Assembly: GCA_002428605.1 (NCBI GenBank)
Contig: DIXH01000092.1
Location: forward strand, 1 to 25,943
Reading direction: 5' to 3'
Length of the DNA: 25,943 nucleotides
Origin: Clostridiaceae bacterium UBA6085
GTDB lineage: Bacteria > Bacillota > Clostridia > Clostridiales > Clostridiaceae
The position numbers were made by a program, and so were the translations under genes. How positions within the stretch are numbered: position 1 is the stretch's first letter; each line of letters opens with the position of its first letter. The notes beneath the pieces were generated by a model that saw only the letters and a list, made by a program, of their open reading frames with translations, did not search any database and was not told the origin of the DNA. Positions 1 to 7,653 of the stretch are shown here, one piece after another.

Positions 1-20
1 ACAAGTGGTTTTGTAGATAC

Positions 21-67
21 AAAAAAATGGCAGCAGCACTCAGGGAATCCCGGTCATGCTGCTGCCA
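21..67 (-). terminator. Rho-independent terminator of the ClC gene
   Basis: A perfect 10-bp inverted repeat (arms 28-37 and 58-67, GCTGCTGCCA and its complement) is followed on the minus strand by seven U residues (the A-run 21-27). It sits just past the stop codon of the minus-strand ClC gene. The 20-base loop holds a second small GGGATTCCC palindrome. Confidence 0.85.
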
Positions 68-76
68 ATACAGTTA

Positions 77-1669
77 TCATTCGAGTTTATTTAGAGAGGA
101 TCCTCCAAGTATCTTCAGCCTTTCCTTGACCTCTGAGGCCGATGTTTCCTCAACCAGCAATGTGATGCAGTCACCGGAATGAAGCATGGTGTCCCCGCCG
201 GGAAGAATGTCATGCCCTCCCCTGCCTACATTTACGATAAGGCAATCGGACTTCAGTCCCATGTCCCTTACAAGCATTCCATCCAGCTTCGAATCCATGA
301 ATACCGGAATCTCGATCATCACCTTGTTCTTCTTGTTCCCGGTGAAGGAAACGCCGCCTTTCGAAAGAAGCCTTTCAAGAAGGGACTCGTATATCGGCTC
401 TGATTTCAGGAGGTCTGCAACCACGTATGCAGTCAGTGATATGACACTTAGTGAAAGCAGATGGGTGAAGGACCCCGTCATTTCAGTTATCAGTATGCTT
501 CCTGTTATCGGTGCCCTGACGATTGCGGTGAAGTAGCCTGCCATTGCGAGGATCACGAAGTTCTTTATGAATACAGGGTCCACTCCCATGAAGTCCGCAA
601 GGAGATTCCCATATGCTCCTCCTGTAAGCGCTCCAAGCACCAGCAGCGGAAAGAATATTCCTCCAGGCGCTCCGGAGCCATAGCATACCATTGTGAAAAG
701 GTACTTTATTGCAAGTGCCAGGAGGATGGCGTTTACAGTCATGTTCCCTTCCATGAGTGAGTCAAAGATCCCGTGACCGCCGCCAAGTGCCGAAGGGTAT
801 AAGAATGCAAGTATTCCCGCAATGATGAACGGTATAAGGATCCTCAGGTCTTTCGGGATGAAGCCCATCTTCTTGTATGCATCCTGCGACAGGAGGATGG
901 ACCTGTTGAAGATGACACCGAATATGGCGACTATTATCCCCAGTATGATTATGTAACCGTAGTATTCCAAAGGCAGAGCCATTACCTCGCCGACATGGAA
1001 GACCGGAGACAGTCCGAAAAATCTGGCTGATACCAGGTCTGCAGTAAGCGCCGCTGACATCGCGGAAAGGAGCACCAGAGGTGAAAAATGCCTGTGTACC
1101 TCCTCAAGGGAAAACATGACTCCGGCAAGCGGTGCATTGAAGGCTGCAGCGAGTCCTGCACTTGCGCCGCTTGTTATAAGGTATTTCTCCTCAGTCCTTG
1201 TCCTCTTCAGTATCCTGCCAAGCCCCTGCCCGGCTGCTGCACCGAGCTGTATCGAAGGGCCCTCCCTTCCAAGAGACAGTCCGGCTCCGATTGCCACAGC
1301 ACCACCAATGAATTTTCTTGTGACTACAGACAGCCAGTCCATGTCTATCTTCCTTGCAAGCACCGCCTCGACCTGGGGTATGCCGCTTCCGCTTATAAGC
1401 GGCTCACGTCTTATAAGGTATCCTGTGAAGAGGCCTGCAGCAATGAGAGCAACAAACCAAAGGGCCGTTACGAGAAGGCTTCCCGAAGCTTCTCCAAGGA
1501 CAAGCTTCCTTGCATGTTCAGCCTTTTCAAGTGCTATCCTGTACAGTACGACAACCAATCCGGAAGAGACCCCTACTGCTATCCCCTGCCAAAGCAGCCT
1601 CAGTCTTATGTTTTTCCACATGCCGAGTATCTCACCCGGACTGTTCTTTCCTCTTCTCTCCAATTGCAT
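77..1669 (-). CDS. ClC-family chloride channel/transporter with C-terminal TrkA-C (RCK-C) domain
   Basis: This is a polytopic membrane protein of about 530 residues that moves chloride, probably in exchange for protons. All ClC signatures are visible: GSGIP (about 94-98), GREGP (gating glutamate about E136), the second EE pair in SLEEV (about E190, matching the proton glutamate of the E. coli exchanger) and GSGAPGGIFFP (about 331-341). The retained proton glutamate points to an exchanger rather than a channel. The last ~80 residues look like a TrkA-C ligand-binding domain, not a CBS pair. The open frame extends upstream to a TTG at 1741, but that codon overlaps the -35 box of a good promoter, so translation must start lower. 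I chose the ATG at 1669; the ATG at 1621, preceded by GGGTGAG, is an equally plausible start. The gene appears monocistronic. Confidence 0.9.
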   Translation of the reverse strand: MQLERRGKNSPGEILGMWKNIRLRLLWQGIAVGVSSGLVVVLYRIALEKAEHARKLVLGEASGSLLVTALWFVALIAAGLFTGYLIRREPLISGSGIPQVEAVLARKIDMDWLSVVTRKFIGGAVAIGAGLSLGREGPSIQLGAAAGQGLGRILKRTRTEEKYLITSGASAGLAAAFNAPLAGVMFSLEEVHRHFSPLVLLSAMSAALTADLVSARFFGLSPVFHVGEVMALPLEYYGYIIILGIIVAIFGVIFNRSILLSQDAYKKMGFIPKDLRILIPFIIAGILAFLYPSALGGGHGIFDSLMEGNMTVNAILLALAIKYLFTMVCYGSGAPGGIFFPLLVLGALTGGAYGNLLADFMGVDPVFIKNFVILAMAGYFTAIVRAPITGSILITEMTGSFTHLLSLSVISLTAYVVADLLKSEPIYESLLERLLSKGGVSFTGNKKNKVMIEIPVFMDSKLDGMLVRDMGLKSDCLIVNVGRGGHDILPGGDTMLHSGDCITLLVEETSASEVKERLKILGGSSLNKLE

Positions 1670-1712
1670 CACCCGCTTTAAATTTCTCTTTTGTAAATTA
1701 ACGACATCTACA

Positions 1713-1741
1713 ATTATAGCCCCATTTATCTCAACCTGCAA
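1713..1741 (-). promoter_or_regulatory. Sigma-A-type promoter of the ClC gene
   Basis: On the minus strand, TTGCAG (1736-1741) and a perfect TATAAT (1713-1718) are separated by exactly 17 bp. Transcription would begin near 1705, which rules out the longest-frame TTG start at 1741. The -35 box overlaps the U-tract of the terminator of the upstream operon. Confidence 0.75.
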
Positions 1742-1766
1742 AAAAAGGGCCAGGTCACCCTGGTCC
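1740..1766 (-). terminator. Rho-independent terminator of the speDE-oxidoreductase operon
   Basis: On the minus strand a short G/C hairpin (CCAGG, loop GTGA, CCTGG, extended by flanking G-C pairs) is followed by seven U residues (A-run 1740-1746). It lies 40 bp past the stop of the Gfo/Idh gene. Confidence 0.75.
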
Positions 1767-1805
1767 TCCTGAATCGAAGTATAAGCACATGATTTTCATT
1801 GTCCG

Positions 1806-2879
1806 CTAGAGTATCCCTTCCATCTCCGGAAGGTTCCTGAAGTCCCTTATGACAAATGGCGCTTCTTCGCTGAACGCCTTCTCAAGGATCAGGATGTCAG
1901 TCAGGATCTCCTGCCTTGTGAGGTAAGGCTTTGCACCATGGAGTATGGTCTCACGCATATGGTCGTATACCCTTCCGTAGTCGCCCGATACGGTAGGGAA
2001 CCTCTCATCAGCACCCATATCGCCCTCGTAGGTCCTCAGGATTCCGAAGTCTTCAAGACTGTCTTCCCCGAAGCCTTCCGTTCCCGGCATGATGTATTCC
2101 TTCAGGAACCTCTCCTGCCTGTCGATCTCCTGCTTGACGAAGCTTCCCTTTGTTCCGTGGATCGTCAGCCTCGGGTAAGGGATGCCCACAAGGTGGCTGG
2201 TCTTGACCACAGCCTTTGTCTTCCCGTAGTAAAGTGTGATCTCGAAGGAATCCTCGGGATTTCTCTCCTCCCTCTGGCTCCTTCTCTCATAGATCACAGA
2301 GTCTGGGATCCCGAAAAGCATGGTCATCTGGTCCACAGTATGTATGCCAAGTCCGAACAGAGCACCATCTATGTACCAGGAACCGGGCCTGTATTCCTCA
2401 TTTGGCCTGTAATAGTCAAAATGCGACTCGATCTCAACTATCTCTCCAAGCCTTCCTGACTCGATTATGCTCTTTGCCGTCAGTATGTCGCTGTCGAATC
2501 TCCTGTTCTGGAATGGCATGGCGATAAGTCCCTTTTCCTTTGCAAGCTCAAGGAGGGTCCAGGCTTCCTCGAAGCTGGAGCAGAAGGGCTTGTCGACAAG
2601 CACGTGCTTTCCTGAATGGAGAGCCCTTGTAGCCATGCAGAAATGCGTGTCTGAGGGCGTGGCAACTACGATCATGTCAATTTCCGGGTCCTCCAGCATG
2701 ACTGTCTCATCCTCAGTGAATATCACATCAGGATATGCCTTCATCTCCTCTGCCCTCTTCTTTATGCTTGGAAGCACAATGGTCTTGACCCTTATGCCTT
2801 CCCTTATATTCAGATACGGCAGGTGATACCTCTGGGCGCTTTTCCCGAAGCCATAGAATCCCAATACGAGCTCTCTCAA
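1806..2879 (-). CDS. Gfo/Idh/MocA family oxidoreductase
   Basis: This is a 357-residue cytoplasmic NAD(P)-dependent dehydrogenase of unknown substrate, probably a sugar, inositol or other polyol. The N-terminal Rossmann fold has a GFYGFGKSAQ loop (7-16). The family lysine sits in VDKPF (K97), followed by PFQNRRFDSD (122-131), a stretch typical of the YdgJ/YvaA-like branch. The C-terminal half has the DGALFGLGIHTVDQ catalytic region (D171, H180). The start is TTG, two bases after the speE stop; its Shine-Dalgarno GGGAGG is formed by the last speE codons, so the two are translationally linked. It is the last gene before a terminator. Nothing in the sequence ties it to polyamines beyond the operon arrangement. 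Confidence 0.85.
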   Translation of the reverse strand: MRELVLGFYGFGKSAQRYHLPYLNIREGIRVKTIVLPSIKKRAEEMKAYPDVIFTEDETVMLEDPEIDMIVVATPSDTHFCMATRALHSGKHVLVDKPFCSSFEEAWTLLELAKEKGLIAMPFQNRRFDSDILTAKSIIESGRLGEIVEIESHFDYYRPNEEYRPGSWYIDGALFGLGIHTVDQMTMLFGIPDSVIYERRSQREERNPEDSFEITLYYGKTKAVVKTSHLVGIPYPRLTIHGTKGSFVKQEIDRQERFLKEYIMPGTEGFGEDSLEDFGILRTYEGDMGADERFPTVSGDYGRVYDHMRETILHGAKPYLTRQEILTDILILEKAFSEEAPFVIRDFRNLPEMEGIL

Positions 2880-2881
2880 AT

Positions 2882-3733
2882 TTACCTCCCGCCTTCGAGC
2901 AGTTCCTTCACATAGTTCGGAAGGGCGAAGGCTCCTCTGTGTATTTCGGTGTTGTAGTACCTTGTCTTAAGTCCCAGTCCGTTCCATTTATCCGCATCGA
3001 GGTCCCTTAAAGGGTCAAGCCTCTTTGATGCGAAACCGAACAGCCAGTGTCCTGAGGCATAGGTCGGTATATGGACCTGGTAGACCGATGCAATCGGGAA
3101 GAACTCGGTGATCCTTGCATGAGCCCTCTGCATCTGCTTCGCATACTCCGGGTAGAACGGGCTTTCATGCTGGTTGACAAGTATGCCGTCATCCTTGAGT
3201 GCCTTGTAGCAGTTGCCGTAGAACTCCCTTGTGAAAAGTCCTTCTCCAGGTCCTATTGGGTCCGTGCTGTCGACGATAATGAGGTCGTACTCATTGACCT
3301 TGTCCCTTACGAAGGCAAGTCCGTCCTCAAAGTACAGGTTGACACGCTCGTCATCAAGTCCCGATGTGGAGTTAGGGAAATACTCCCTGCACACATCTAC
3401 GACCAGCTTGTCTATCTCCACCATGTCGATCCTCTTTATGCCCTTGTACCTTGTAAGCTCCCTGACCGTTCCACCGTCTCCGGCTCCTATTACTAGGACC
3501 TTCTCAATTCCAGGGTTAGTCGCCATGGGCACATGGACGATCATGTCGTGGTATATGAACTCATCCTTTTCCGTTATCATTATGAAGCCGTCGAGAGTGA
3601 AGAACTTTCCGAGCCCCGGGCTCTCGAAGACCTCGATCTTCTGGAAGTCGCTCTTTCCCGAATATAGCTGCCTGTCTATCCTTACCGAGAATTTGACATC
3701 CTCGCTGTGAAATTCTGAAAACCAAAGTTCCAT
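2882..3733 (-). CDS. speE: Spermidine synthase (polyamine aminopropyltransferase)
   Basis: SpeE transfers the aminopropyl group of decarboxylated SAM to putrescine, giving spermidine and methylthioadenosine, in the cytoplasm. The 283 residues match the usual family length. The N-terminal strand domain contains QLYSGKSDFQKIEVF. The Rossmann core has the dcSAM-binding loop GAGDGG (83-88), usually GGGDGG, followed by the acidic VEID (105-108). The catalytic motif DSTDPIGPGEGLF begins at D155. ATG is preceded by GGAGGTAAC. It lies 21 bp downstream of speD, which makes its co-substrate. No arginine or ornithine decarboxylase is present in the window, so putrescine must come from elsewhere. Confidence 0.95.
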   Translation of the reverse strand: MELWFSEFHSEDVKFSVRIDRQLYSGKSDFQKIEVFESPGLGKFFTLDGFIMITEKDEFIYHDMIVHVPMATNPGIEKVLVIGAGDGGTVRELTRYKGIKRIDMVEIDKLVVDVCREYFPNSTSGLDDERVNLYFEDGLAFVRDKVNEYDLIIVDSTDPIGPGEGLFTREFYGNCYKALKDDGILVNQHESPFYPEYAKQMQRAHARITEFFPIASVYQVHIPTYASGHWLFGFASKRLDPLRDLDADKWNGLGLKTRYYNTEIHRGAFALPNYVKELLEGGR

Positions 3734-3754
3734 TGTTACCTCCGCGTATGTTTT

Positions 3755-4567
3755 CTATTCCCTTATCTCAAGGTTCTGCCCCATGTATATCTCGATCATT
3801 TCCTTCCTCAGGCTCTTTACGATCATCTGCTTTTCCTCTTCAGTGAAATCCGCTACCTTCCTTGTGAAAAGGTAGTCGCCAAGGTCGGGTTTCTTCACCA
3901 TCATCTTTGTGTGGAAGATGTTCTCTCCCTTGATGTTGACGTCAAGGGTCTCATAGGAGCTTAGAGTGTCCTTGTCTATGAAGTCCCTTATGGATTCTAT
4001 GCTGTGGTCTATGAATATCTTGCTTCCGTCCTCAGCCCTTGTAAATCCCCTTACCCTGTAGTCTATGGTGATGATATCGGAGTCAAAGCTTCCGATGAGG
4101 TAATCAAGAGCCTTGAGCGGCGATATGGTCCCGCAGGTAGATACGTCAATGTCCACCCTGAAGGTCGATATGTTGTGGTCTGGGTGATACTCAGGATACG
4201 TATGGACAGTAAGGTGGCTCTTGTCCAGGTGGCCAGCAACCGACGTCCTTTTCCCGTATACGCCAATACCCCTGTTGCAGGTCTCATCCACCAGGCTCTC
4301 CTCGACGGGCTCCTCTGATATGAGAACTGTAACACTCGCCCCCTGAGGGTCGTAATCCTGCTTTGAAATATTAAGGACATGTGCACCAATTATCCCGGTC
4401 ACGTCCTCCAGTATCTTAGTCAGCCTTTCTGAGTTGAACCATTCATCAACATAGCTCAGATAGTCAGTCTGCTCCTTTTCACTTGACGTGTAGCACACGT
4501 CATATATGTTGAAGCTCAGTGTCTTTGTCAGGTTATTGAACCCGAACAGTTTCAGCTTTCCTGCCAT
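3755..4567 (-). CDS. speD: S-adenosylmethionine decarboxylase proenzyme, E. coli-type
   Basis: SpeD makes decarboxylated SAM for SpeE. The 270-residue protein resembles the long E. coli-type enzyme (264 aa) almost end to end, rather than the short Bacillus type: KLKLFGFNNLTKTLSF near the N terminus, NISKQDYDPQGASVT, then HLDKSHLTVHTYPE, VSTCGTISPLKALDYLI and TIDYRVRGFTR. The proenzyme should self-cleave between K116 and S117 (this start), making S117 the pyruvoyl group. The open frame reaches a TTG at 4582, but the ATG at 4567 has GGGAGG five bases upstream and fits the family start. The gene is preceded by a promoter and an inverted repeat. Confidence 0.96.
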   Translation of the reverse strand: MAGKLKLFGFNNLTKTLSFNIYDVCYTSSEKEQTDYLSYVDEWFNSERLTKILEDVTGIIGAHVLNISKQDYDPQGASVTVLISEEPVEESLVDETCNRGIGVYGKRTSVAGHLDKSHLTVHTYPEYHPDHNISTFRVDIDVSTCGTISPLKALDYLIGSFDSDIITIDYRVRGFTRAEDGSKIFIDHSIESIRDFIDKDTLSSYETLDVNIKGENIFHTKMMVKKPDLGDYLFTRKVADFTEEEKQMIVKSLRKEMIEIYMGQNLEIRE

Positions 4568-4610
4568 TTGCGCCTCCCACAATGAAATAATTACGGGAAT
4601 AGATAAAATC

Positions 4611-4649
4611 CCCTACAACTAATTATAGGGAAAATCAGATTAAAAACAA
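4611..4649 (-). promoter_or_regulatory. Candidate speD promoter with inverted repeat over the -10
   Basis: On the minus strand TATAAT lies at 4622-4627, with a weak TTGTTT (4644-4649) 16 bp upstream. The -10 falls inside an inverted repeat, CCCTATAA-TTAG-TTGTAGGG (4611-4630), with one G-T pair in eight. The repeat could be an operator or a weak terminator of the MTH938 gene; no U-run longer than four follows it. Confidence 0.5.
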
Positions 4650-4661
4650 ACAATAACCGAA

Positions 4662-5057
4662 TCAGCAGGTTCCGTGCGCAAGCAGCGCAACATCCATACC
4701 CTTCCTGAAAAGCTCGTTGTATGCCCTGCAGGCATCAGGTGTCTTAAGGACCATCACCCTTGCCACCCCGTTGTCATTCAGGTAGTCGATGACAGAGTCA
4801 GGCACCTCCAGGGCCCCCTCCGCACCGTTTCCGATAATAAGTATATCACAGCCATTTTCAAGCACCCTTTCGACCATGGATTCGGTCAGGATGTGTCCCT
4901 GCCTCTCCTTCCATCGCCTTACATTGCCTGACAATATCATGATGTCCTTGCCCTTGCCCTTCCTGTTCTCTCCACTTCCAGTATGCTCCTCGCCATTTAT
5001 AACAAAACTGCCCCAAAGGTATCGCTCGATCGGTCCCCTGGGATCCTCAAACATCAT
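4662..5057 (-). CDS. MTH938-domain (DUF498/NDUFAF3-like) protein
   Basis: This is a 131-residue cytoplasmic protein of the MTH938-like family. Visible family traits are the RGPIERYLWGSFVINGEEHTG start, WKERQGHILTE, ILIIGNGAEGALEV (the conserved GxG...G segment) and the closing TPDACRAYNELFRKG...ALLAHGTC. The biochemical role of bacterial members is not established; the eukaryotic relative NDUFAF3 is a complex I assembly factor. Its ATG overlaps the TGA of the upstream aldo/keto reductase (AATGATG), with GGGAGGGAGA as ribosome site, so the two are co-translated. A 79-bp gap with a promoter separates it from speD. Confidence 0.85.
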   Translation of the reverse strand: MMFEDPRGPIERYLWGSFVINGEEHTGSGENRKGKGKDIMILSGNVRRWKERQGHILTESMVERVLENGCDILIIGNGAEGALEVPDSVIDYLNDNGVARVMVLKTPDACRAYNELFRKGMDVALLAHGTC

Positions 5058-5929
5058 TCTCCCTCCCGCTTCTTTGGCCAGATGGGGTAAAATTCAAGCT
5101 TCCTTGCATGTATCTTCAGGAATTCCTCATCATCATCAGACATTGGGTATTTCCTGAGGTCATCGATACGCTCAATCATGAACCTGAAATGGTCAATGTC
5201 TCCTGGTGGGATCAGCGTATGCACACCCTTTTGTATCGCATATTTCATGGCAAGCCTGCCGAGCCTCTCCTCATCCCAGATGGTCTTCACCCAGGATTTC
5301 GGGAAGTCCTTGGTTTCATCCTCCAGGTACCTTCTCTTGGCAAGGCTCTTTATTCCTATGAAGCCCTTGTAGGTCTCCTTCACTGCTTCGGAGATTCGGT
5401 CACCCCAGCCTGTATTTATTCCCATTGCCCAGTTCATGGGGAACATAACTGTGTCGAAGTCATACATCCCGATGGCCTTAAGGGCAATCTCCTCGCTGTG
5501 GGCTGAGAAGCCGATGTTCCTTATGAGGCCGTCTCGCTTTGCTATCAGAAGGGCTTCCATTGCACCTCCCGGTCCGAAAGCCTCCTCCAGGTCCTCCATC
5601 TTCGACAGCGCATGAAGCTGATAGACGTCGAACCAGTCAGTCTTGAGGGCCTTGAGCGATGAAATGAGCTCCTCCTGGGCACCCTCGTAGTCCCTTCTCA
5701 TGGTCTTGCAGGCAAGGAACACATCCTTCCTGTATGGCTTGAGCGCAGGGCCCAGCCTCTCCTGTGCGATCCCGTAGGATGGCGCCACATCGAAATAGTT
5801 TACCTCACTGCCTATTGCAAAGCTGACATACTCGTTGGCCTTCTCCTGAGTCTCGGCATCGACGATTATCCCCCCGAATGTCACAGGGCTTACCATAAGT
5901 CCCGTCCTTCCAAGCTTTTCCCTTTCCAT
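5054..5929 (-). CDS. Aldo/keto reductase
   Basis: This is a 291-residue NAD(P)H-dependent carbonyl reductase with a TIM-barrel fold. The catalytic tetrad is readable: D47 (NYFDVAP), Y52 (SYG), K75 (ACKT) and H106 (YQLHA). The C-terminal LIPPGD and DHFRFMIERID segments correspond to the cofactor-binding end in related enzymes. The substrate is unknown. ATG at 5929 has the full anti-SD match GGAGGTGA seven bases upstream. The gene overlaps the MTH938 gene downstream and is divergent from the MacA-like operon. Confidence 0.9.
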   Translation of the reverse strand: MEREKLGRTGLMVSPVTFGGIIVDAETQEKANEYVSFAIGSEVNYFDVAPSYGIAQERLGPALKPYRKDVFLACKTMRRDYEGAQEELISSLKALKTDWFDVYQLHALSKMEDLEEAFGPGGAMEALLIAKRDGLIRNIGFSAHSEEIALKAIGMYDFDTVMFPMNWAMGINTGWGDRISEAVKETYKGFIGIKSLAKRRYLEDETKDFPKSWVKTIWDEERLGRLAMKYAIQKGVHTLIPPGDIDHFRFMIERIDDLRKYPMSDDDEEFLKIHARKLEFYPIWPKKREGE

Positions 5930-5977
5930 TTTTGGTCACCTCCAGAATGCCATGGATACTTTATCCTTCTACCCTAT

Positions 5978-5986
5978 ATTATATCA
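5978..5986 (-). promoter_or_regulatory. Extended -10 promoter of the aldo/keto reductase
   Basis: On the minus strand TGATATAAT (TG-N-TATAAT) forms an extended -10. The -35 position (6001-6006, TGCCTA) is poor, as is usual for extended -10 promoters. Its start point lies about 40 bp from the AKR start codon. Confidence 0.6.
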
Positions 5987-6017
5987 TTATGGCCCTCAGT
6001 TAGGCACCAGAGCCGAA

Positions 6018-6051
6018 AGTTCATCCAGAGTTCATAATGGAGCCCTATACT
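6018..6051 (+). promoter_or_regulatory. Candidate response-regulator box and -10 of the MacAB-like operon
   Basis: Two identical AGTTCAT heptamers (6018-6024 and 6029-6035) are exactly 11 bp apart. Ten bases after the second comes TATACT (6046-6051), and there is no good -35. This is the layout of activator-dependent promoters bound by OmpR/PhoB-family regulators as tandem dimers, and the operon encodes such a regulator. Autoregulation is an inference. Confidence 0.55.
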
Positions 6052-6085
6052 TTGGCAAGACAAAAGAATTTAGGAGGAATCTGCA

Positions 6086-6970
6086 TTGGATAAGAAGAAA
6101 AGGAAAAGACTGAGGAACTGGGTGCTTGTAATATCAGGCGCTGCGATAGCGGTATTTGCAGGAAACTCGCTGCTGACGCCAAAGCCACTGGCATATGAGG
6201 CTGTAACAGCCAGTGCGTCTGACATCACCACCTGGTATTCCTTTGCTGGCAACATAGAGGCCAACAGCAGGGAGACCATACTATCCGAAAGGTCTGCTAC
6301 GATCGATGATATCTATGTAAGCGAAGGAGAACTCGTTAAGGAAGGCAAGGACCTTCTGAACCCGAGCTCGGGCGTGAACCCTGAAGCCGGCATGGACGGT
6401 GAAGTCGCTGAGATATTCGTGGAGGAGAACGAGACCGTATCTCCGGGGACAAAGCTCATGACGATAGTCGACTACACGGACCTTGAGGTAAGCGTGAAGG
6501 TCGATGAATACGAGCTTGCAGCGGTCACGGCCGGCAAGGAGGTAAAGGTCAGAGTAAGCGCAATTGACAGGGAATTTACAGGAGTCGTTGAAAGCATCTC
6601 CAAGGAAGGTTCGATAATCAATGGGGTTACCTATTTTCTCGCTGTTGTCCAGCTTGACTACGATGAAGCCCTGAAGGTAGGTATGTCAGCAGAGGTCACC
6701 CTTCTGAAGGATGAAGTGAAGAATGCCGTTACCCTGCCGATGACAGCAATACAGTTCAACGATGACAATACCGCATATGTGCTCAAGGAGGGTGCAGAAG
6801 GCATCGCCTTGAAGAGTCCGATAACAACCGGGATCAACGATGGAAAGACAGTTGAAATACTCAGCGGGGTAAGCTCTGATGAAAAGGTGCTCCTTGGCGA
6901 ACCTGTTGAAGCAGCAGGCTTCGGTCTTGGCGGCGGAATGGGAAGAGGACTCCAGGACGGTGAGAACTGA
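6086..6970 (+). CDS. Efflux adaptor, HlyD/MacA family, short form
   Basis: This 294-residue membrane-anchored adaptor should join the ABC permease to the outside of the cell. Residues 10-30 form one membrane anchor after a basic MDKKKRKRLRN start. Two half-lipoyl segments follow (SATIDDIYVSEGELVKEGKDL and GEVAEIFVEENETVSPGTKLMTI), joined directly by a short linker with no long coiled-coil hairpin. A beta-barrel (LEVSVKVDEYELAAVTAGKEV) and a membrane-proximal domain complete it, ending in a Gly-rich tail. The missing hairpin fits a Gram-positive pump with no TolC partner. The start is TTG with AGGAGG eight bases upstream. The stop overlaps the ATPase start by one base. Confidence 0.85.
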   Translation: MDKKKRKRLRNWVLVISGAAIAVFAGNSLLTPKPLAYEAVTASASDITTWYSFAGNIEANSRETILSERSATIDDIYVSEGELVKEGKDLLNPSSGVNPEAGMDGEVAEIFVEENETVSPGTKLMTIVDYTDLEVSVKVDEYELAAVTAGKEVKVRVSAIDREFTGVVESISKEGSIINGVTYFLAVVQLDYDEALKVGMSAEVTLLKDEVKNAVTLPMTAIQFNDDNTAYVLKEGAEGIALKSPITTGINDGKTVEILSGVSSDEKVLLGEPVEAAGFGLGGGMGRGLQDGEN

Positions 6971-7653
6971 TGGATGAGATACTCAGCATGGCGAACATAT
7001 CCAAAAGCTACAGCATGGGAGACGAGGACATAGAGGTGCTTCACGGAGTGGACCTTAAAGTCAAAAAGGGCGAGTTCCTATCCATCCTTGGCCCGTCAGG
7101 CTCAGGAAAATCGACTCTAATGAACATCATAGGGTGTCTTGATGTACCGTCATCCGGCAAATATACGCTCGCAGGCAATGACACAGGGGAGCTTGACGAG
7201 ACAGAGCTCTCCAGGGTGAGGAACAGGGAGATAGGCTTCATATTCCAGAGCTTCCAGCTTCTACCAAGGATGACTGCCCTGCAGAACGTGGAGCTTCCCC
7301 TCATATACTCAAGGGTCCCCCTGTCCGAAAGGAAAAGGAGGGCGAAGGCCGTCCTTGTCAAGGTGGGCCTCGGAGACAAGCTCACAAGTCTTCCGAACCA
7401 GCTGTCAGGGGGTCAGCAGCAGAGGGTTGCCATCGCAAGGGCGCTTGTGACCGAGCCCTCCATACTTCTGGCAGACGAGCCCACAGGAGCCCTTGACCAG
7501 AAGACCGGAACTCAGGTAATGGAGCTCTTCGAAGAGCTGAATTCGGAAGGCAGCACAATAGTCATGATCACCCACGATGTCCATATAGCAAGGCATGCGA
7601 AGAGAGTGGTCAATATCCTGGACGGTTATCTGTCCGAAGGGAGCATGGTATAA
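6970..7653 (+). CDS. ABC transporter ATPase, MacB/LolD-type
   Basis: This 227-residue cytoplasmic ATPase powers the adjacent permease. It shows Walker A GPSGSGKST (41-49), Q-loop Q93 in FQSFQLLPRM, signature LSGGQQQRVAIARAL (145-159), Walker B ILLADEPTGALD (165-176) and switch H202 (ITHD). The LPRMTALQNVELPL stretch is typical of the MacB/FtsE-like type VII family. It overlaps the adaptor and the permease by one base each, so expression is tightly coupled. Confidence 0.95.
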   Translation: MDEILSMANISKSYSMGDEDIEVLHGVDLKVKKGEFLSILGPSGSGKSTLMNIIGCLDVPSSGKYTLAGNDTGELDETELSRVRNREIGFIFQSFQLLPRMTALQNVELPLIYSRVPLSERKRRAKAVLVKVGLGDKLTSLPNQLSGGQQQRVAIARALVTEPSILLADEPTGALDQKTGTQVMELFEELNSEGSTIVMITHDVHIARHAKRVVNILDGYLSEGSMV

